A DNA stretch of 64,000 nt, taken from JBFHNV01 sp041593595. Its GTDB lineage: Bacteria > Pseudomonadota > Gammaproteobacteria > HK1. The position numbers and the translations under genes were made by a program. The notes beneath the pieces were generated by a model. The model was given only the letters and a program-made list of their open reading frames with translations, was not told the origin of the DNA and searched no databases. The stretch covers positions 55,911 through 119,910 of the forward strand of contig JBFHNV010000001.1 in the NCBI GenBank assembly GCA_041593595.1, in the 5' to 3' direction. Shown here piece after piece: positions 47,533 to 56,462 of the stretch (position 1 is its first letter; each line of letters starts with the position of its first letter).

Positions 47533-48489
47533 CTACGGCACCCACACGGGCGGTACGTCGCCGGCGCCCGAGGGGTCGGCCTCCGCGTCCGCCCGCAGAT
47601 CGCAGTCGAACAGCACGTCGGCGCCCATGCGAAAGATCCGGTGCCGCGGTCGCAGGCACTCCCGCATGCTCGCGCTGGGCGGCAGCCGCACCCCGGCGCG
47701 GCCCTGGCCGATGAACACCGGCGCCACCGCGATCTGCAGCCGGTCCAGCAAACCGGCCTCCAGAAAGCGGGACACGGTGACTCCGCCGCCCTCCACGAAC
47801 ACCCCGTGGCATCCTCGCGCCCGCAGCCCCTCCAGCACCGCCACGAGATCCGGGTGGCCGCCGGCATCGGCGGCCACCGCCATCACCTCCACCCGGGCCG
47901 GCAGGCGCCGGTGGGCGGGCGCGCCGTGGGCGCACACCACCAGGGTGGCGGCGGCGCCGTCGGTGAACACCCCCAGGGACGGGTCCAGCTCCCGGCGCGG
48001 ATCGATCACCACCCGCAGAGGGCTGTCCCCGGGCACGTGGCGCGCGGTCAGCCTCGGGTCGTCGTCGCGCACCGTCGCCGCACCCACCACCACCGCGTCG
48101 CACAGCGCGCGCAGGCGGTGCAGGTGGACGATGTTCTCGGGGCCGTTCACGAAGCAGGAATCGCCGTCGCGGGTGGCGATGCAGCCGTCCAGGCTCTGCC
48201 CCAGGTGGCCCACGGCCACCGGGTAGCCGGGCCGGGCACTGCACACCGGCAGGTAGAGGTCCAGCAGGTCGCGGATCGGGGGCGGCAACCCGGGCACCGC
48301 CCGCCAGCCGGCGCGCCCGTCGAAGCGCGCCACCGCAGCGGGATGGCTCGCGTCCACGGGCTGCGGGACTCCGTCCCGCAGCGCCACCGCCGGCGGCACC
48401 GTGGGCTCCCGCGCGAGGCGCGCGCAGGCGCGCAGGAGATCCCACGCGCGCTCCAGGGAGAGCGGGTTCGCGTCCACCGCCTGGCTCAT
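47533..48489 (-). CDS. RibD C-terminal reductase-domain protein, stand-alone
   Basis: This 318-residue protein belongs to the RibD-C/dihydrofolate-reductase-like family. It contains GHLGQSLDGCIATRDGDSC, then VVGAATVRDDDPRLTAR, and GVFVEGGGVTVSRFLEAG, the NADPH and ribosyl-pyrimidine binding blocks. There is no CDA-like deaminase domain (no HAE or PCxxC), so it is only the reductase half. About 75 N-terminal residues are an unassigned extension. Together with the GTP cyclohydrolase II next door it could reduce a ribosylamino-pyrimidine. The ATG at 48489 is only 83 bases from the divergent cyclohydrolase start, too little room for an FMN riboswitch. Confidence 0.82.
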   Translation of the reverse strand: MSQAVDANPLSLERAWDLLRACARLAREPTVPPAVALRDGVPQPVDASHPAAVARFDGRAGWRAVPGLPPPIRDLLDLYLPVCSARPGYPVAVGHLGQSLDGCIATRDGDSCFVNGPENIVHLHRLRALCDAVVVGAATVRDDDPRLTARHVPGDSPLRVVIDPRRELDPSLGVFTDGAAATLVVCAHGAPAHRRLPARVEVMAVAADAGGHPDLVAVLEGLRARGCHGVFVEGGGVTVSRFLEAGLLDRLQIAVAPVFIGQGRAGVRLPPSASMRECLRPRHRIFRMGADVLFDCDLRADAEADPSGAGDVPPVWVP

Positions 48490-48572
48490 GGCGCCACACC
48501 ACCCTCCCGGCGTGTTTCGGCAATTACCGGTACAGTGCTCCGCCGTCAGGCAGTCACCGCGAAGCATCCTAC

Positions 48573-49715
48573 GTGTCCTCCAGCGAGCGAGACACCGCCG
48601 CTCCCCCGCCCTGCGCCGGCGCCCTCAACGGCGACCGGGATCTGCTGGCAGTGGAACGGGCGCTGGGCGAGCTGCGCCGCGGCCGCGCGGTGGTGATCAC
48701 CGGCGGCGACGCGCCGGTGCTGGCCATGAGCGTCGAGACCCTGACCCGCGACGGCTTCCGGCGCCTGCGCGCGGCGGCGGGCGCGCGCATGTCGCTCGCC
48801 ATCTCCGGCGAACGTGCCCGGGCGCTGGGGCTCGGCGGCGGCGCCGGCGAGGCCCTGGCGATGCCATTGCCGGACGGCCTGGATCTGGACGCGGTGCGCA
48901 CCCTCGCGGGGATCGGCGCGGAGGAGCTCCCGGAGCACCCGGCGGCGCTGCCCGCCGGCGGTTCATCGGCGCCCCTGGCCGCGGCGGTGACCCTGGCCCG
49001 CCACGCCCGGCTGGTGCCGGCGGTGGTGGCGGTGACCGCGGAGCCGGCGGCCCTGGACGACTCCCTGCTGCAGGTCTCGGCAGCCCAGGCGGCGGGTTAC
49101 CGGGAAGGCGGCGGGCGCAGCCTCGAGCGCATCGCCCGCGCGCGGGTGCCGCTGCGCGACGAGGAGAACTGCGAGCTGGTGCTGTATCGCGACACCGGCC
49201 ACGACCGCGAGCACCTGGCCATCGTCGTGGGCGACGTGCGCGGCAACGGCGCCACGGTGCCGGTGCGAGTGCACTCCGCGTGCCTCACCGGCGACGTGCT
49301 GGCTTCCCTGCGCTGCGACTGCGGCGATCAGCTGCGCGGCGCCGTGCGGCGGATGAGCGAGCGCGGCGGCGGGGTGCTGCTGTACCTGGATCAGGAAGGG
49401 CGCGGCATCGGGCTTGCCAACAAGCTGCGGGCCTACGCCCTGCAGGACGCGGGCCTGGACACCTTCGACGCGGACGAGCGCCTGGGTTTCGGCCCCGACG
49501 AGCGCAGCTTTACCGAGGCGGCAGCAATGCTGCGCGACCTGGGCGTGACCCGTATCCGGCTGCTCACCAACAACCCCCACAAGGTGGAGGTGCTGGCGCG
49601 CGAGGGGATCGCGGTCGAGTCCCGCGAGCCCATCACCGGTGAGCGCACCGGGCACAACGAGCGCTACCTGGACGCCAAGGCCCGCCGCGCGGGGCATGAC
49701 CTGGTCGACGACTGA
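48573..49715 (+). CDS. GTP cyclohydrolase II with degenerate RibB-like N-terminal half
   Basis: This is a 380-residue protein. The C-terminal half (about 190-380) is a GTP cyclohydrolase II: RVHSACLTGD with zinc ligands Cys237, Cys248 and Cys250 (spacing C-x10-C-x-C), then YLDQEGRGIGLANKLRAY and LTNNPHKVEVL. It should release formate and pyrophosphate from GTP to give 2,5-diamino-6-ribosylamino-pyrimidinone phosphate. The N-terminal half has the RibB length but lacks the acidic DDEDREnEGD loop and other RibB active-site residues, so dihydroxybutanone-phosphate synthase activity is not expected. It diverges from the RibD-like gene, and a CAGAGG-family repeat follows its stop. Confidence 0.88.
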   Translation: MSSSERDTAAPPPCAGALNGDRDLLAVERALGELRRGRAVVITGGDAPVLAMSVETLTRDGFRRLRAAAGARMSLAISGERARALGLGGGAGEALAMPLPDGLDLDAVRTLAGIGAEELPEHPAALPAGGSSAPLAAAVTLARHARLVPAVVAVTAEPAALDDSLLQVSAAQAAGYREGGGRSLERIARARVPLRDEENCELVLYRDTGHDREHLAIVVGDVRGNGATVPVRVHSACLTGDVLASLRCDCGDQLRGAVRRMSERGGGVLLYLDQEGRGIGLANKLRAYALQDAGLDTFDADERLGFGPDERSFTEAAAMLRDLGVTRIRLLTNNPHKVEVLAREGIAVESREPITGERTGHNERYLDAKARRAGHDLVDD

Positions 49716-49765
49716 CGCCGCTTCGTGCGGAAGCGCTGCTCCGCGGTTCGAAGGCGTGGGGAAGG

Positions 49766-50009
49766 AACCACAGAGGCACACAGGACGCAGAGAAGATCCG
49801 AAAGGGCGACCACGACCGCACAGTGAGCACAACGGCGGTGCGAGTGACCCGGCATCTTCGCTGTCCTGAGCGCGGCTGGACGAGCTCGCTCGAATGTCAC
49901 GAACATGTCCTTCGAGCTCTCGCGGCTCCGCGCTGATCGCCGGTCGGAGCACGAGATCCAGGCTTCCCTGTTCGTCTTTCTTCTCGGTGCCCTCCGTGCC
50001 TCTGTGGTT
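49766..50009. repeat. Inverted-repeat element, CAGAGG family, copy 3
   Basis: Arms of 30 bases at 49766-49795 (AACCACAGAGGCACACAGG...) and 49980-50009 (complement) pair with about five mismatches. The 244-bp element fills the convergent gap between the cyclohydrolase and the creatininase-family gene. No ORF of note lies inside. The arms match those of copies 1 and 2. Confidence 0.82.
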
Positions 50010-50022
50010 GAACCCCCTGGCG

Positions 50023-50823
50023 TCAGGCACCGCGATTGCGCAACGTCGATAGTGGCGTGTCGGCCAGCTCGCGCACCACGGCGAGCAGCTGCGACGCCAG
50101 GTGGTCCAGGAGCTTCGCGCCGCGCGTGGCGTCCGCCGCGGCGGCGTTGCCGCAGGCGCCGGCGGGGTTGAGGTCCTGGGCCATCCAGCCGACGCCTGCC
50201 GGGCGCTCCACCCCCAGCGTGCGGCCCTCCCGGGCCCAGCGTGCCGCCAGGGAGTCGAAGTCCGCGAGCGCCTCGCGCCGCACCAGGTCCGGGCGCAGGT
50301 GCAGCATGAGCGACGTCTCCACCTCGCCGCCGTGCAGGCCGTGGGCCAGCTCGTCGGCGGCGAAGAGATCCGGCGGGACGCCGAGGCGGTAGCTGGCGGC
50401 ACGCGCCACCAGCATCGCGCACTGCGCGCGCAGGCGCACCGCCGCGAGATCCACCAGCGGGCCGTTGCCGCCGTGACTGTTGAACAGCACCAGCTTGCGC
50501 ACCCCGGCCCGCGCGACGCTGCGGCCCACGTCCAGCCAGGCATCCAGCAGGGTGCGCGCGTCGATGCAGAGCGTGCCCGGGAACCCCGTGTGCTCCACGC
50601 TGTCGCCCACCTCCATGGCCGGCAGCACCAGCAGCGTGACGTCGCCGACACCCCGCTCCAGCAGCCGCGTCACCACGCCCTCGCCGATCACCGCGTCGGT
50701 GGCCAGCGGCAGGTGCGGCCCGTGCTGCTCCACGGCGGACACCGGCAGCAGGGCCACGGCACGTTCGGGATCGGCTGGCGGGAAGTCGGCGCAGCTGCAA
50801 TCGCGCCAGTAGCCGGCCGGCAT
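50023..50823 (-). CDS. Creatininase-family amidohydrolase
   Basis: This 266-residue enzyme carries the binuclear metal site of the creatininase family: Glu32 and His34 in VEQHGPHLPLATD, Asp43, His117 in FNSHGGN, and Glu167 in GGEVETSL. Members include creatininase, mycofactocin MftE, and the archaeal formamide hydrolase ArfB, which deformylates a GTP-derived pyrimidine in flavin and F420 biosynthesis. Beside a GTP cyclohydrolase II and a RibD-type reductase, an ArfB-like or related pyrimidine amide role is attractive but inferred. It starts 7 bases after the membrane gene's stop in the same transcription unit. Confidence 0.82.
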   Translation of the reverse strand: MPAGYWRDCSCADFPPADPERAVALLPVSAVEQHGPHLPLATDAVIGEGVVTRLLERGVGDVTLLVLPAMEVGDSVEHTGFPGTLCIDARTLLDAWLDVGRSVARAGVRKLVLFNSHGGNGPLVDLAAVRLRAQCAMLVARAASYRLGVPPDLFAADELAHGLHGGEVETSLMLHLRPDLVRREALADFDSLAARWAREGRTLGVERPAGVGWMAQDLNPAGACGNAAAADATRGAKLLDHLASQLLAVVRELADTPLSTLRNRGA

Positions 50824-50830
50824 CAGCGCG

Positions 50831-51667
50831 TCACTGGTAGTAGGGGCCGGTGGACACCCGCAGCCACACGGTCAACGCCACCGCGCCTGCCGCCGGCAGC
50901 AGCGCCAGCGCGCCCACCGCCAGCGCCTGCGCGAAGCCCGTGAGCCGGTAGCGGGCCGGCGGGACGTCCGCGAAGAACACGACCAGGAGCACGGCCAGGG
51001 CCGGCAGTGGCACGTCGGTGAGCAGCGCCGTGGCGGTGCCCAGCACCACCAGCGCGCCGCCGGCGCCCAGCACGCCGGAGGCGCCGAACGCACCGCCGGC
51101 GATCAGCAGTGACCAGAGGGCGAGCACGCCGCTCGCCGCCGCCAGGGCGGCACAGAGCTGCGCGATGGACAGCGAGCCGGACTCGAAGGCCACCACCGCC
51201 AGCGCCGCCGCCGCCACCAGCAGCATCACCGCGGCGGGCGCCGGCGCCTCCTCGTGACGGGCGAGCCGCACCAGCACCAGCAGTGCGGCGGCGAGCCCGA
51301 GGGCGGCGAGGACCAGGACCACCGCTCCTGCGCCGGCGCGCTGCGGCCAGGCGAGCCACGCCAGCGCCGCGGCGACGAAGGCGACGGCGCCCGCGAAGCG
51401 CACGCCGCGGCCGGCCGAAAGGAGGTCCAGCACCACGCCCGCCGCGAGCCCCGCCGCCAACAGCCAGGGCACCTTGTGCATCCCCGTGCGCGGCGGCCAC
51501 TCGCTCAGGCCCAGCGTGACCAGCGCCGAAACCATCACCGCGGCGGTCACCGCGGCGGCACCGTGATGGCGCGCACCGCCCGCGTGGAACACGGTCAGCA
51601 GCACCACCGCCACCGTCACGGGCAGCGCCACGCTCTGGGCGGCGGGATGGGCCAGAAGATCGGTCAC
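50831..51667 (-). CDS. Polytopic membrane protein of unknown function
   Basis: This 278-residue protein is almost entirely hydrophobic, with eight to nine predicted transmembrane segments and short loops. The N-terminus from the GTG at 51667 is LLAHPAAQSVALPVTVAVV. A longer frame to 51733 adds an Arg-rich stretch and is less likely. I recognise no named family, but the length and even helix spacing fit a transporter or an integral membrane enzyme. It precedes the creatininase-family gene by 7 bases, so they are probably co-translated, and it may export a product of the 42.6-51.7 kb cluster. Confidence 0.72.
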   Translation of the reverse strand: MTDLLAHPAAQSVALPVTVAVVLLTVFHAGGARHHGAAAVTAAVMVSALVTLGLSEWPPRTGMHKVPWLLAAGLAAGVVLDLLSAGRGVRFAGAVAFVAAALAWLAWPQRAGAGAVVLVLAALGLAAALLVLVRLARHEEAPAPAAVMLLVAAAALAVVAFESGSLSIAQLCAALAAASGVLALWSLLIAGGAFGASGVLGAGGALVVLGTATALLTDVPLPALAVLLVVFFADVPPARYRLTGFAQALAVGALALLPAAGAVALTVWLRVSTGPYYQ

Positions 51668-51844
51668 GGGCCGATTATGGCCCAGGGCGGTGCGTCGCGG
51701 GGCCGGGGTCACACGGGGGACGGCGCGATCCACCCGGGCCCGCGGCCTCGCGCGGCTATCATGTCAGGGCATCGCGGGCCCCGGCTCCACGGCGCCGCCG
51801 GCCCGGTGCAGGCACGGGTCGAGGGAATCGAGCGCGACGCTGAC

Positions 51845-52042
51845 ATGAAGCCATCGATCAAGAGCGCGCGGGCGGTGGAGGTCGCGCTCACGAGACATCT
51901 GCTGCCCACGTTCGTCGCCACCACTGCGGCGGATCCGGACGTCCGCCGGATTCCGACGATGGTCCTGATGGAGCGCATCGCAGCCGGTGCGCGGGCCGAC
52001 GCCGTCGTGCTCATCCAGTCACCGACTGCGAAGAACACATGA
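51845..52042 (+). pseudogene. Truncated N-terminus of a ModA-like substrate-binding protein
   Basis: This 65-codon frame reads ARAVEVALTRHLLPTFVAT, then ERIAAGARADAVVLIQS. The pattern is that of the first 60 residues of ModA/PBP-II solute-binding proteins (a strand, helix and AxxxDVVVL step) with no signal peptide and no continuation. It ends 17 bases before hppD. It is probably a remnant of a larger gene, or a small protein of unknown use. Confidence 0.4.
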
Positions 52043-52059
52043 GCGGCAGGTGAATCCAC

Positions 52060-53139
52060 ATGGCTGATCTGTTCGAGAATCCGATGGGACTCGCGGGCTT
52101 CGAGTTCGTGGAGTTCGCCTCGCCCGAAGCCGGAGTCCTGGAGCCGATCTTCGAGAAGCTCGGCTTCACCCGGGTGGCCAGGCACCGTTCGAAGGACGTG
52201 GATCTCTACCGGCAGGGCGCGATCAACTTCGTCGTCAACCGGGAGCCGAAGAGCGTGGCCTCCTACTTCGCCGCCGAGCACGGGCCGTCGGCCTGCGGCA
52301 TGGCCTTCCGGGTGCGCGACTCACACCATGCCTATGCCCGCGCCCTCGAGCTGGGCGCCCAGCCGGTGGAGCTCCCGACCGGCCCGATGGAGCTGCGCCT
52401 GCCGGCGATCAAGGGCATCGGCGGCGCGCCGCTGTACCTCATCGACCGGTATGAGGAAGGCCGGTCCATCTACGACATCGACTTCGAGTTCGTCGACGGC
52501 GTGGACCCGCACCCGGCGGGCCACGGCCTGAAGGTGATCGATCACCTCACGCACAACGTGTACCGCGGCCGCATGGCCTACTGGGCGCGGTTCTACGAGC
52601 GGCTGTTCAACTTCCGCGAGATCCGCCATTTCGACATCAAGGGCGAGTACACGGGTCTCACCTCCCGGGCCATGACGGCCCCGGACGGCAAGATCCGCAT
52701 TCCCCTGAACGAGGAGGCTTCGGGCACGACCGGCCAGATCGAGGAGTTCCTCATGCGGTACAACGGCGAGGGCATCCAGCACATCGCGCTCCTGAGCGAC
52801 GACCTGATCGCGAGCATCGACAGTCTGCGCGGCGCGGGCGTCCCGCTGATGTCCCCGCCGCCTGCCACCTACTACGAGATGCTCGAGGAGCGAGTGCCGG
52901 GGCACGGCGAGGACGTGGACGCTTTGCGCGAAAGGGGGATTCTGCTCGACGGCAGCAGCGACGGCGGCGCTCCGCGGCTGCTGCTCCAGATCTTCTCCGA
53001 AACGCTGCTCGGCCCGGTGTTCTTCGAGTTCATCCAGCGCAAGGGCGACGAGGGCTTCGGCGAGGGCAACTTCAAGGCGCTGTTCGAGTCGCTGGAGCGA
53101 GACCAGATCCGCCGCGGCGTGCTCAAGGAGGACACATGA
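52060..53139 (+). CDS. hppD: 4-hydroxyphenylpyruvate dioxygenase
   Basis: This 359-residue non-heme iron dioxygenase converts 4-hydroxyphenylpyruvate to homogentisate. The two VOC-type halves are visible. The iron ligands are His in VIDHLTHNV, His in GIQHIALL and Glu in FFEFIQRKG. Length and C-terminus (GEGNFKALFESLERDQIRRG) are typical. It heads the tyrosine-degradation operon, with its stop overlapping the hmgA ATG by four bases. The ATG at 52060 is preceded by GGCAGG. A short ModA-like remnant ends just upstream. Confidence 0.96.
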   Translation: MADLFENPMGLAGFEFVEFASPEAGVLEPIFEKLGFTRVARHRSKDVDLYRQGAINFVVNREPKSVASYFAAEHGPSACGMAFRVRDSHHAYARALELGAQPVELPTGPMELRLPAIKGIGGAPLYLIDRYEEGRSIYDIDFEFVDGVDPHPAGHGLKVIDHLTHNVYRGRMAYWARFYERLFNFREIRHFDIKGEYTGLTSRAMTAPDGKIRIPLNEEASGTTGQIEEFLMRYNGEGIQHIALLSDDLIASIDSLRGAGVPLMSPPPATYYEMLEERVPGHGEDVDALRERGILLDGSSDGGAPRLLLQIFSETLLGPVFFEFIQRKGDEGFGEGNFKALFESLERDQIRRGVLKEDT

Positions 53140-54419
53140 GCGACGCCCCCCTGTGCTACCAGTCGGGATTCGGCAACGAGTTCGCGACGGAAGCGCTGCC
53201 CGGCGCGCTCCCGGTGGGGCGGAACTCGCCGCAGCGTGCGCCCTACGGCCTGTACACCGAGCAGCTGTCGGGCACGGCGTTCACGGCGCCGCGCGGCGCC
53301 AATCGCCGCAGCTGGCTCTACCGCATTCGCCCGGCCGCCATGCACCGTCCCTTCGAGCCCACGGGTCAGGGCCACCTCGTGAGCGATCTCGGCGAGGTGC
53401 CCACGCCTCCGAACCAGCTGCGCTGGGACCCGCTGCCCATCCCCGACGAGGCCACCGACTTCGTGCAGGGCCTGATCACCTGGGCCGGCAACGCCGCCTG
53501 CGGCATCCATCTCTACGCGGCCAACCGGTCGATGACCGAGCGCTATTTCTACGACGCGGACGGCGAGCTGCTGATCGTGCCGCAGCAGGGACGCCTGTAC
53601 CTCGCCACCGAGCTCGGGCGTCTCGAGATCGAACCCCAGGAGATCGCGGTGATCCCGCGCGGCGTGCGCTTCCAGGTCGCGTTACCGGATGGCGCCGCGA
53701 GGGGCTACGTGTGCGAGAACCACGGGGCGCCGTTCCGGCTGCCCGACCTCGGCCCCATCGGCTCCAACGGGCTCGCCAATCCGCGCGACTTCCTCACGCC
53801 GGAGGCGAGCTTCGAGGACCGCGAGGGCCGCTTCGAGCTGATCGCGAAGTTCGGGGGCCGGCTGTGGACGGCGCAGATGGACCACTCGCCGCTGGACGTG
53901 GTGGCCTGGCACGGCAACTGCGCGCCGTACAAGTACGACCTGCGGCGCTTCAACGTCATCGGCTCCATCAGCTACGACCACCCGGACCCCTCCATCTTCC
54001 TGGTGCTGCAGTCAACGAGCGACACCCCGGGCGTGGATGACATCGACTTCGTGATCTTCCCGCCGCGCACGCTCGCGATGCAGGACACGTTCCGCCCCCC
54101 GTGGTTCCACCGCAACGTGGCCAGCGAGTTCATGGGCCTCGTCCACGGCGCCTACGATGCCAAGGCCGAGGGCTTCGCGCCGGGCGGGGCCAGCCTCCAC
54201 AACTGCATGACCGGGCACGGTCCCGACGCGGAGACCTTCGAGAAGGCGAGCCGGGCGGACCTCACCCAGCCGGACTACATCCGGGACACCATGGCGTTCA
54301 TGTTCGAGACCCGAGCCATCATCTGCCCGACCCGGTTCGCGCTGGACAGTCCGCAGCTCCAGCGGCGCTACCACGAGTGCTGGCAGGGGCTGCGCAAGCA
54401 CTTCCGGGGCGAGCCGTGA
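53136..54419 (+). CDS. hmgA: Homogentisate 1,2-dioxygenase
   Basis: This 427-residue iron dioxygenase opens homogentisate to maleylacetoacetate. It starts with the family hallmark YQSGFGNEFATEALPGALP. The iron-site segment FRPPWFHRNVASEFMGL is intact, along with DVVAWHGNCAPYKYDLRRFN. Length matches bacterial HmgA. The start overlaps the hppD stop (ATGA), and fahA follows within 35 bases. This is one of the most secure calls in the window. Confidence 0.97.
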   Translation: MSDAPLCYQSGFGNEFATEALPGALPVGRNSPQRAPYGLYTEQLSGTAFTAPRGANRRSWLYRIRPAAMHRPFEPTGQGHLVSDLGEVPTPPNQLRWDPLPIPDEATDFVQGLITWAGNAACGIHLYAANRSMTERYFYDADGELLIVPQQGRLYLATELGRLEIEPQEIAVIPRGVRFQVALPDGAARGYVCENHGAPFRLPDLGPIGSNGLANPRDFLTPEASFEDREGRFELIAKFGGRLWTAQMDHSPLDVVAWHGNCAPYKYDLRRFNVIGSISYDHPDPSIFLVLQSTSDTPGVDDIDFVIFPPRTLAMQDTFRPPWFHRNVASEFMGLVHGAYDAKAEGFAPGGASLHNCMTGHGPDAETFEKASRADLTQPDYIRDTMAFMFETRAIICPTRFALDSPQLQRRYHECWQGLRKHFRGEP

Positions 54420-54450
54420 GCGCGTGCATCGGGCGTACCGGAACACGTCC

Positions 54451-55731
54451 ATGACGGGTCGCCTCGACGAGTCGCACGATCCCGAGCGCCGGAGCTGGGT
54501 CGACACTGCGAACGACCCGGACTGCGAGTTCCCGGTGCAGAACCTCCCCTTCGGCATGTTCCGCCGCAAGGGCGAGAAGCGCCCGCCTCGCCCGGGGGTC
54601 GCCATCGGCAATCAGGTCCTCGACCTGGCCGCGGTGGCGTCCTACGAGAGCCTGAGCCGGCTCGCCGCCGCCGGCCGTCCCACCTGGCGGGCGCTGCGCA
54701 CGGCCCTGTCCCGTGCGCTCACCGACCGGCGCCGGGCGAAGCGCATCGCCAGGTACCTCACGCCCATGGGGCGCGCGGAGCTTTCGCTGCCCGTCACCAT
54801 CGGCGACTACAGCGACTTCTACTCCGGCATCCATCACGCCGAGGCGGTGGGGCGCATCTTCCGCCCGGACAACCCCCTGCTGCCCAACTACCAGTGGGTG
54901 CCCGTCGGCTACCACGGCCGCGCGTCCTCGGTGGTGGTGTCAGGAACTCCCGTGGTGCGGCCCAACGGGCAGACCCGGGCACCCGATGCGCGGGAACCCA
55001 CCTTCGGCCCGAGCCGGCGGCTCGACTTCGAGCTGGAGCTGGGGCTGGTGGTGGGACCCGGGACCCGGCTCGGCAAGCCGATCCGCATCGCACGGGCGCT
55101 GGATCACGTGTTCGGCGTGGTGCTGCTCAACGACTGGTCGGCCCGCGACATCCAGGCGTGGGAGTACCAGCCCCTGGGCCCGTTCCTCGCCAAGAGCTTC
55201 GCCACCACCATCTCGCCGTGGATCGTCACGCTGGAGGCGCTGGCGCCGTTTCGCTGCGCCGCCTTCGAACGCGGTCCCGATCGGCCCGCGCCCCTGCCGT
55301 ATCTCCACGACGCCGCCGACCAGCGCGCGGGCGGCTACGCCATCGAGACGGACATCTGCCTGCGCACCGCGCGGATGCGGTCGCGACGCCTCGCGCCGGT
55401 CAGGATCACGCGCAGCAGCTTCCGGCATTCCTTCTGGACCGCGGCCCAGATCGTGACCCATCAGGCGTCCAACGGCTGCAACCTCGCGCCCGGGGATCTG
55501 CTGGGCACCGGCACCCTGTCCGGACCCACACCGGATACGCGCGGCTCGCTGCTCGAGCTGACCGGCGGCGGAACGTCGCCCATCCAGCTCCCGGGCGGCG
55601 AGACCCGGCTGTTCCTGGAGGACGGCGACCAGGCGATCCAGCGCGGCCGCTGCACGGCGGACGGGTTCGCATCCATCGGCTTCGGCGAGGCGGCCGGCAC
55701 CATCCGGCGCGCGCCCGCGTTCCGAGGCTGA
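54451..55731 (+). CDS. fahA: Fumarylacetoacetase
   Basis: This 426-residue hydrolase splits fumarylacetoacetate into fumarate and acetoacetate, ending tyrosine catabolism. An N-terminal SH3-like domain (FPVQNLPFGMFRRKG) precedes the FAH fold with YSDFYSGIHHAEAVGRIFR, LDFELELGLVVG (metal Glu residues) and FGVVLLNDWSARDIQAWEYQPLGPFLAKSF. The ATG at 54451 gives the expected N-terminus; a GTG at 54424 would add nine residues. It is followed immediately by maiA. Confidence 0.95.
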   Translation: MTGRLDESHDPERRSWVDTANDPDCEFPVQNLPFGMFRRKGEKRPPRPGVAIGNQVLDLAAVASYESLSRLAAAGRPTWRALRTALSRALTDRRRAKRIARYLTPMGRAELSLPVTIGDYSDFYSGIHHAEAVGRIFRPDNPLLPNYQWVPVGYHGRASSVVVSGTPVVRPNGQTRAPDAREPTFGPSRRLDFELELGLVVGPGTRLGKPIRIARALDHVFGVVLLNDWSARDIQAWEYQPLGPFLAKSFATTISPWIVTLEALAPFRCAAFERGPDRPAPLPYLHDAADQRAGGYAIETDICLRTARMRSRRLAPVRITRSSFRHSFWTAAQIVTHQASNGCNLAPGDLLGTGTLSGPTPDTRGSLLELTGGGTSPIQLPGGETRLFLEDGDQAIQRGRCTADGFASIGFGEAAGTIRRAPAFRG

Positions 55732-55732
55732 C

Positions 55733-56371
55733 GTGAAGCTGCACACCTACTGGCGCTCGTCCGCGGCCTACCGCGTCCGGATCGCGCTGGCGATCAAGGG
55801 TCTCGACTACGAGTCCGCCCCGGTGCACCTCCTGCGCGGGGGCGGCGAGCAGCACCGCGAGGGGTACCTGGCGCTCAACCCCACGGCGCTGGTGCCGACG
55901 CTGGAGGACGCCGGCCTGGTGCTGAGCCAGTCGCTGGCCATCCTCGAGTACCTGGACGAGACCCACCCGGTACCGCGCCTGCTCCCTGCCGACCCCGGTC
56001 GTCGCGCGCACGTGCGCGCCTTCTGCCAGGACATCGCCTGTGACATCCATCCCCTCGACAACCTGCGCGTGCTGCGGCATCTGAAGCGTGCGTACAGCAT
56101 CGCCGACGAGGACCGGGACGACTGGTACCGGCACTGGGTGGCGCTGGGATTCACGGCACTGGAAACGCGGCTGGAATCCACCGCGGGCGAGTACTGCTTC
56201 GGCGATGCCCTGACCCTGGCCGATTGCTGCCTGGTGCCCCAGGTCTACAACGCCCGCCGACGCCAGGTGGACCTCACGCCGTACCCCACCCTCACCGCGG
56301 TATCGCGACGCCTGGAGGCAATTCCGGCCTTCGTGCGGGCGGCACCGGAGAACCAGCCGGACGCCGAGTGA
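55733..56371 (+). CDS. maiA: Maleylacetoacetate isomerase (zeta-class GST)
   Basis: This 212-residue glutathione-dependent isomerase turns maleylacetoacetate into fumarylacetoacetate. The zeta-GST signature SSAAYRVRIALAIKGLDYE lies near the N-terminus; the usual SSCSxRVRIAL cysteine is Ala here, although the catalytic Ser is kept. The C-terminal helical domain has the family block FGDALTLADCCLVPQVYNARR. The GTG start at 55733 begins one base past the fahA TGA. It completes the four-gene pathway, so tyrosine and phenylalanine can be degraded to fumarate and acetoacetate. Confidence 0.93.
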   Translation: MKLHTYWRSSAAYRVRIALAIKGLDYESAPVHLLRGGGEQHREGYLALNPTALVPTLEDAGLVLSQSLAILEYLDETHPVPRLLPADPGRRAHVRAFCQDIACDIHPLDNLRVLRHLKRAYSIADEDRDDWYRHWVALGFTALETRLESTAGEYCFGDALTLADCCLVPQVYNARRRQVDLTPYPTLTAVSRRLEAIPAFVRAAPENQPDAE

Positions 56372-56462
56372 GACGCGCCGCGCGGTGACGGTCCGGTATC
56401 GCGAGAGCCTGGCCGCTCGCCCCGGCGGCGCCCGCCGGTGACCGGGCCAGCCACGACAGTCC

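Noticed and set aside
48490..48572. An FMN riboswitch between the RibD-like and RibA-like genes
   Set aside because: The gap is only 83 bases and has no RFN-element sequence, too short for the aptamer.
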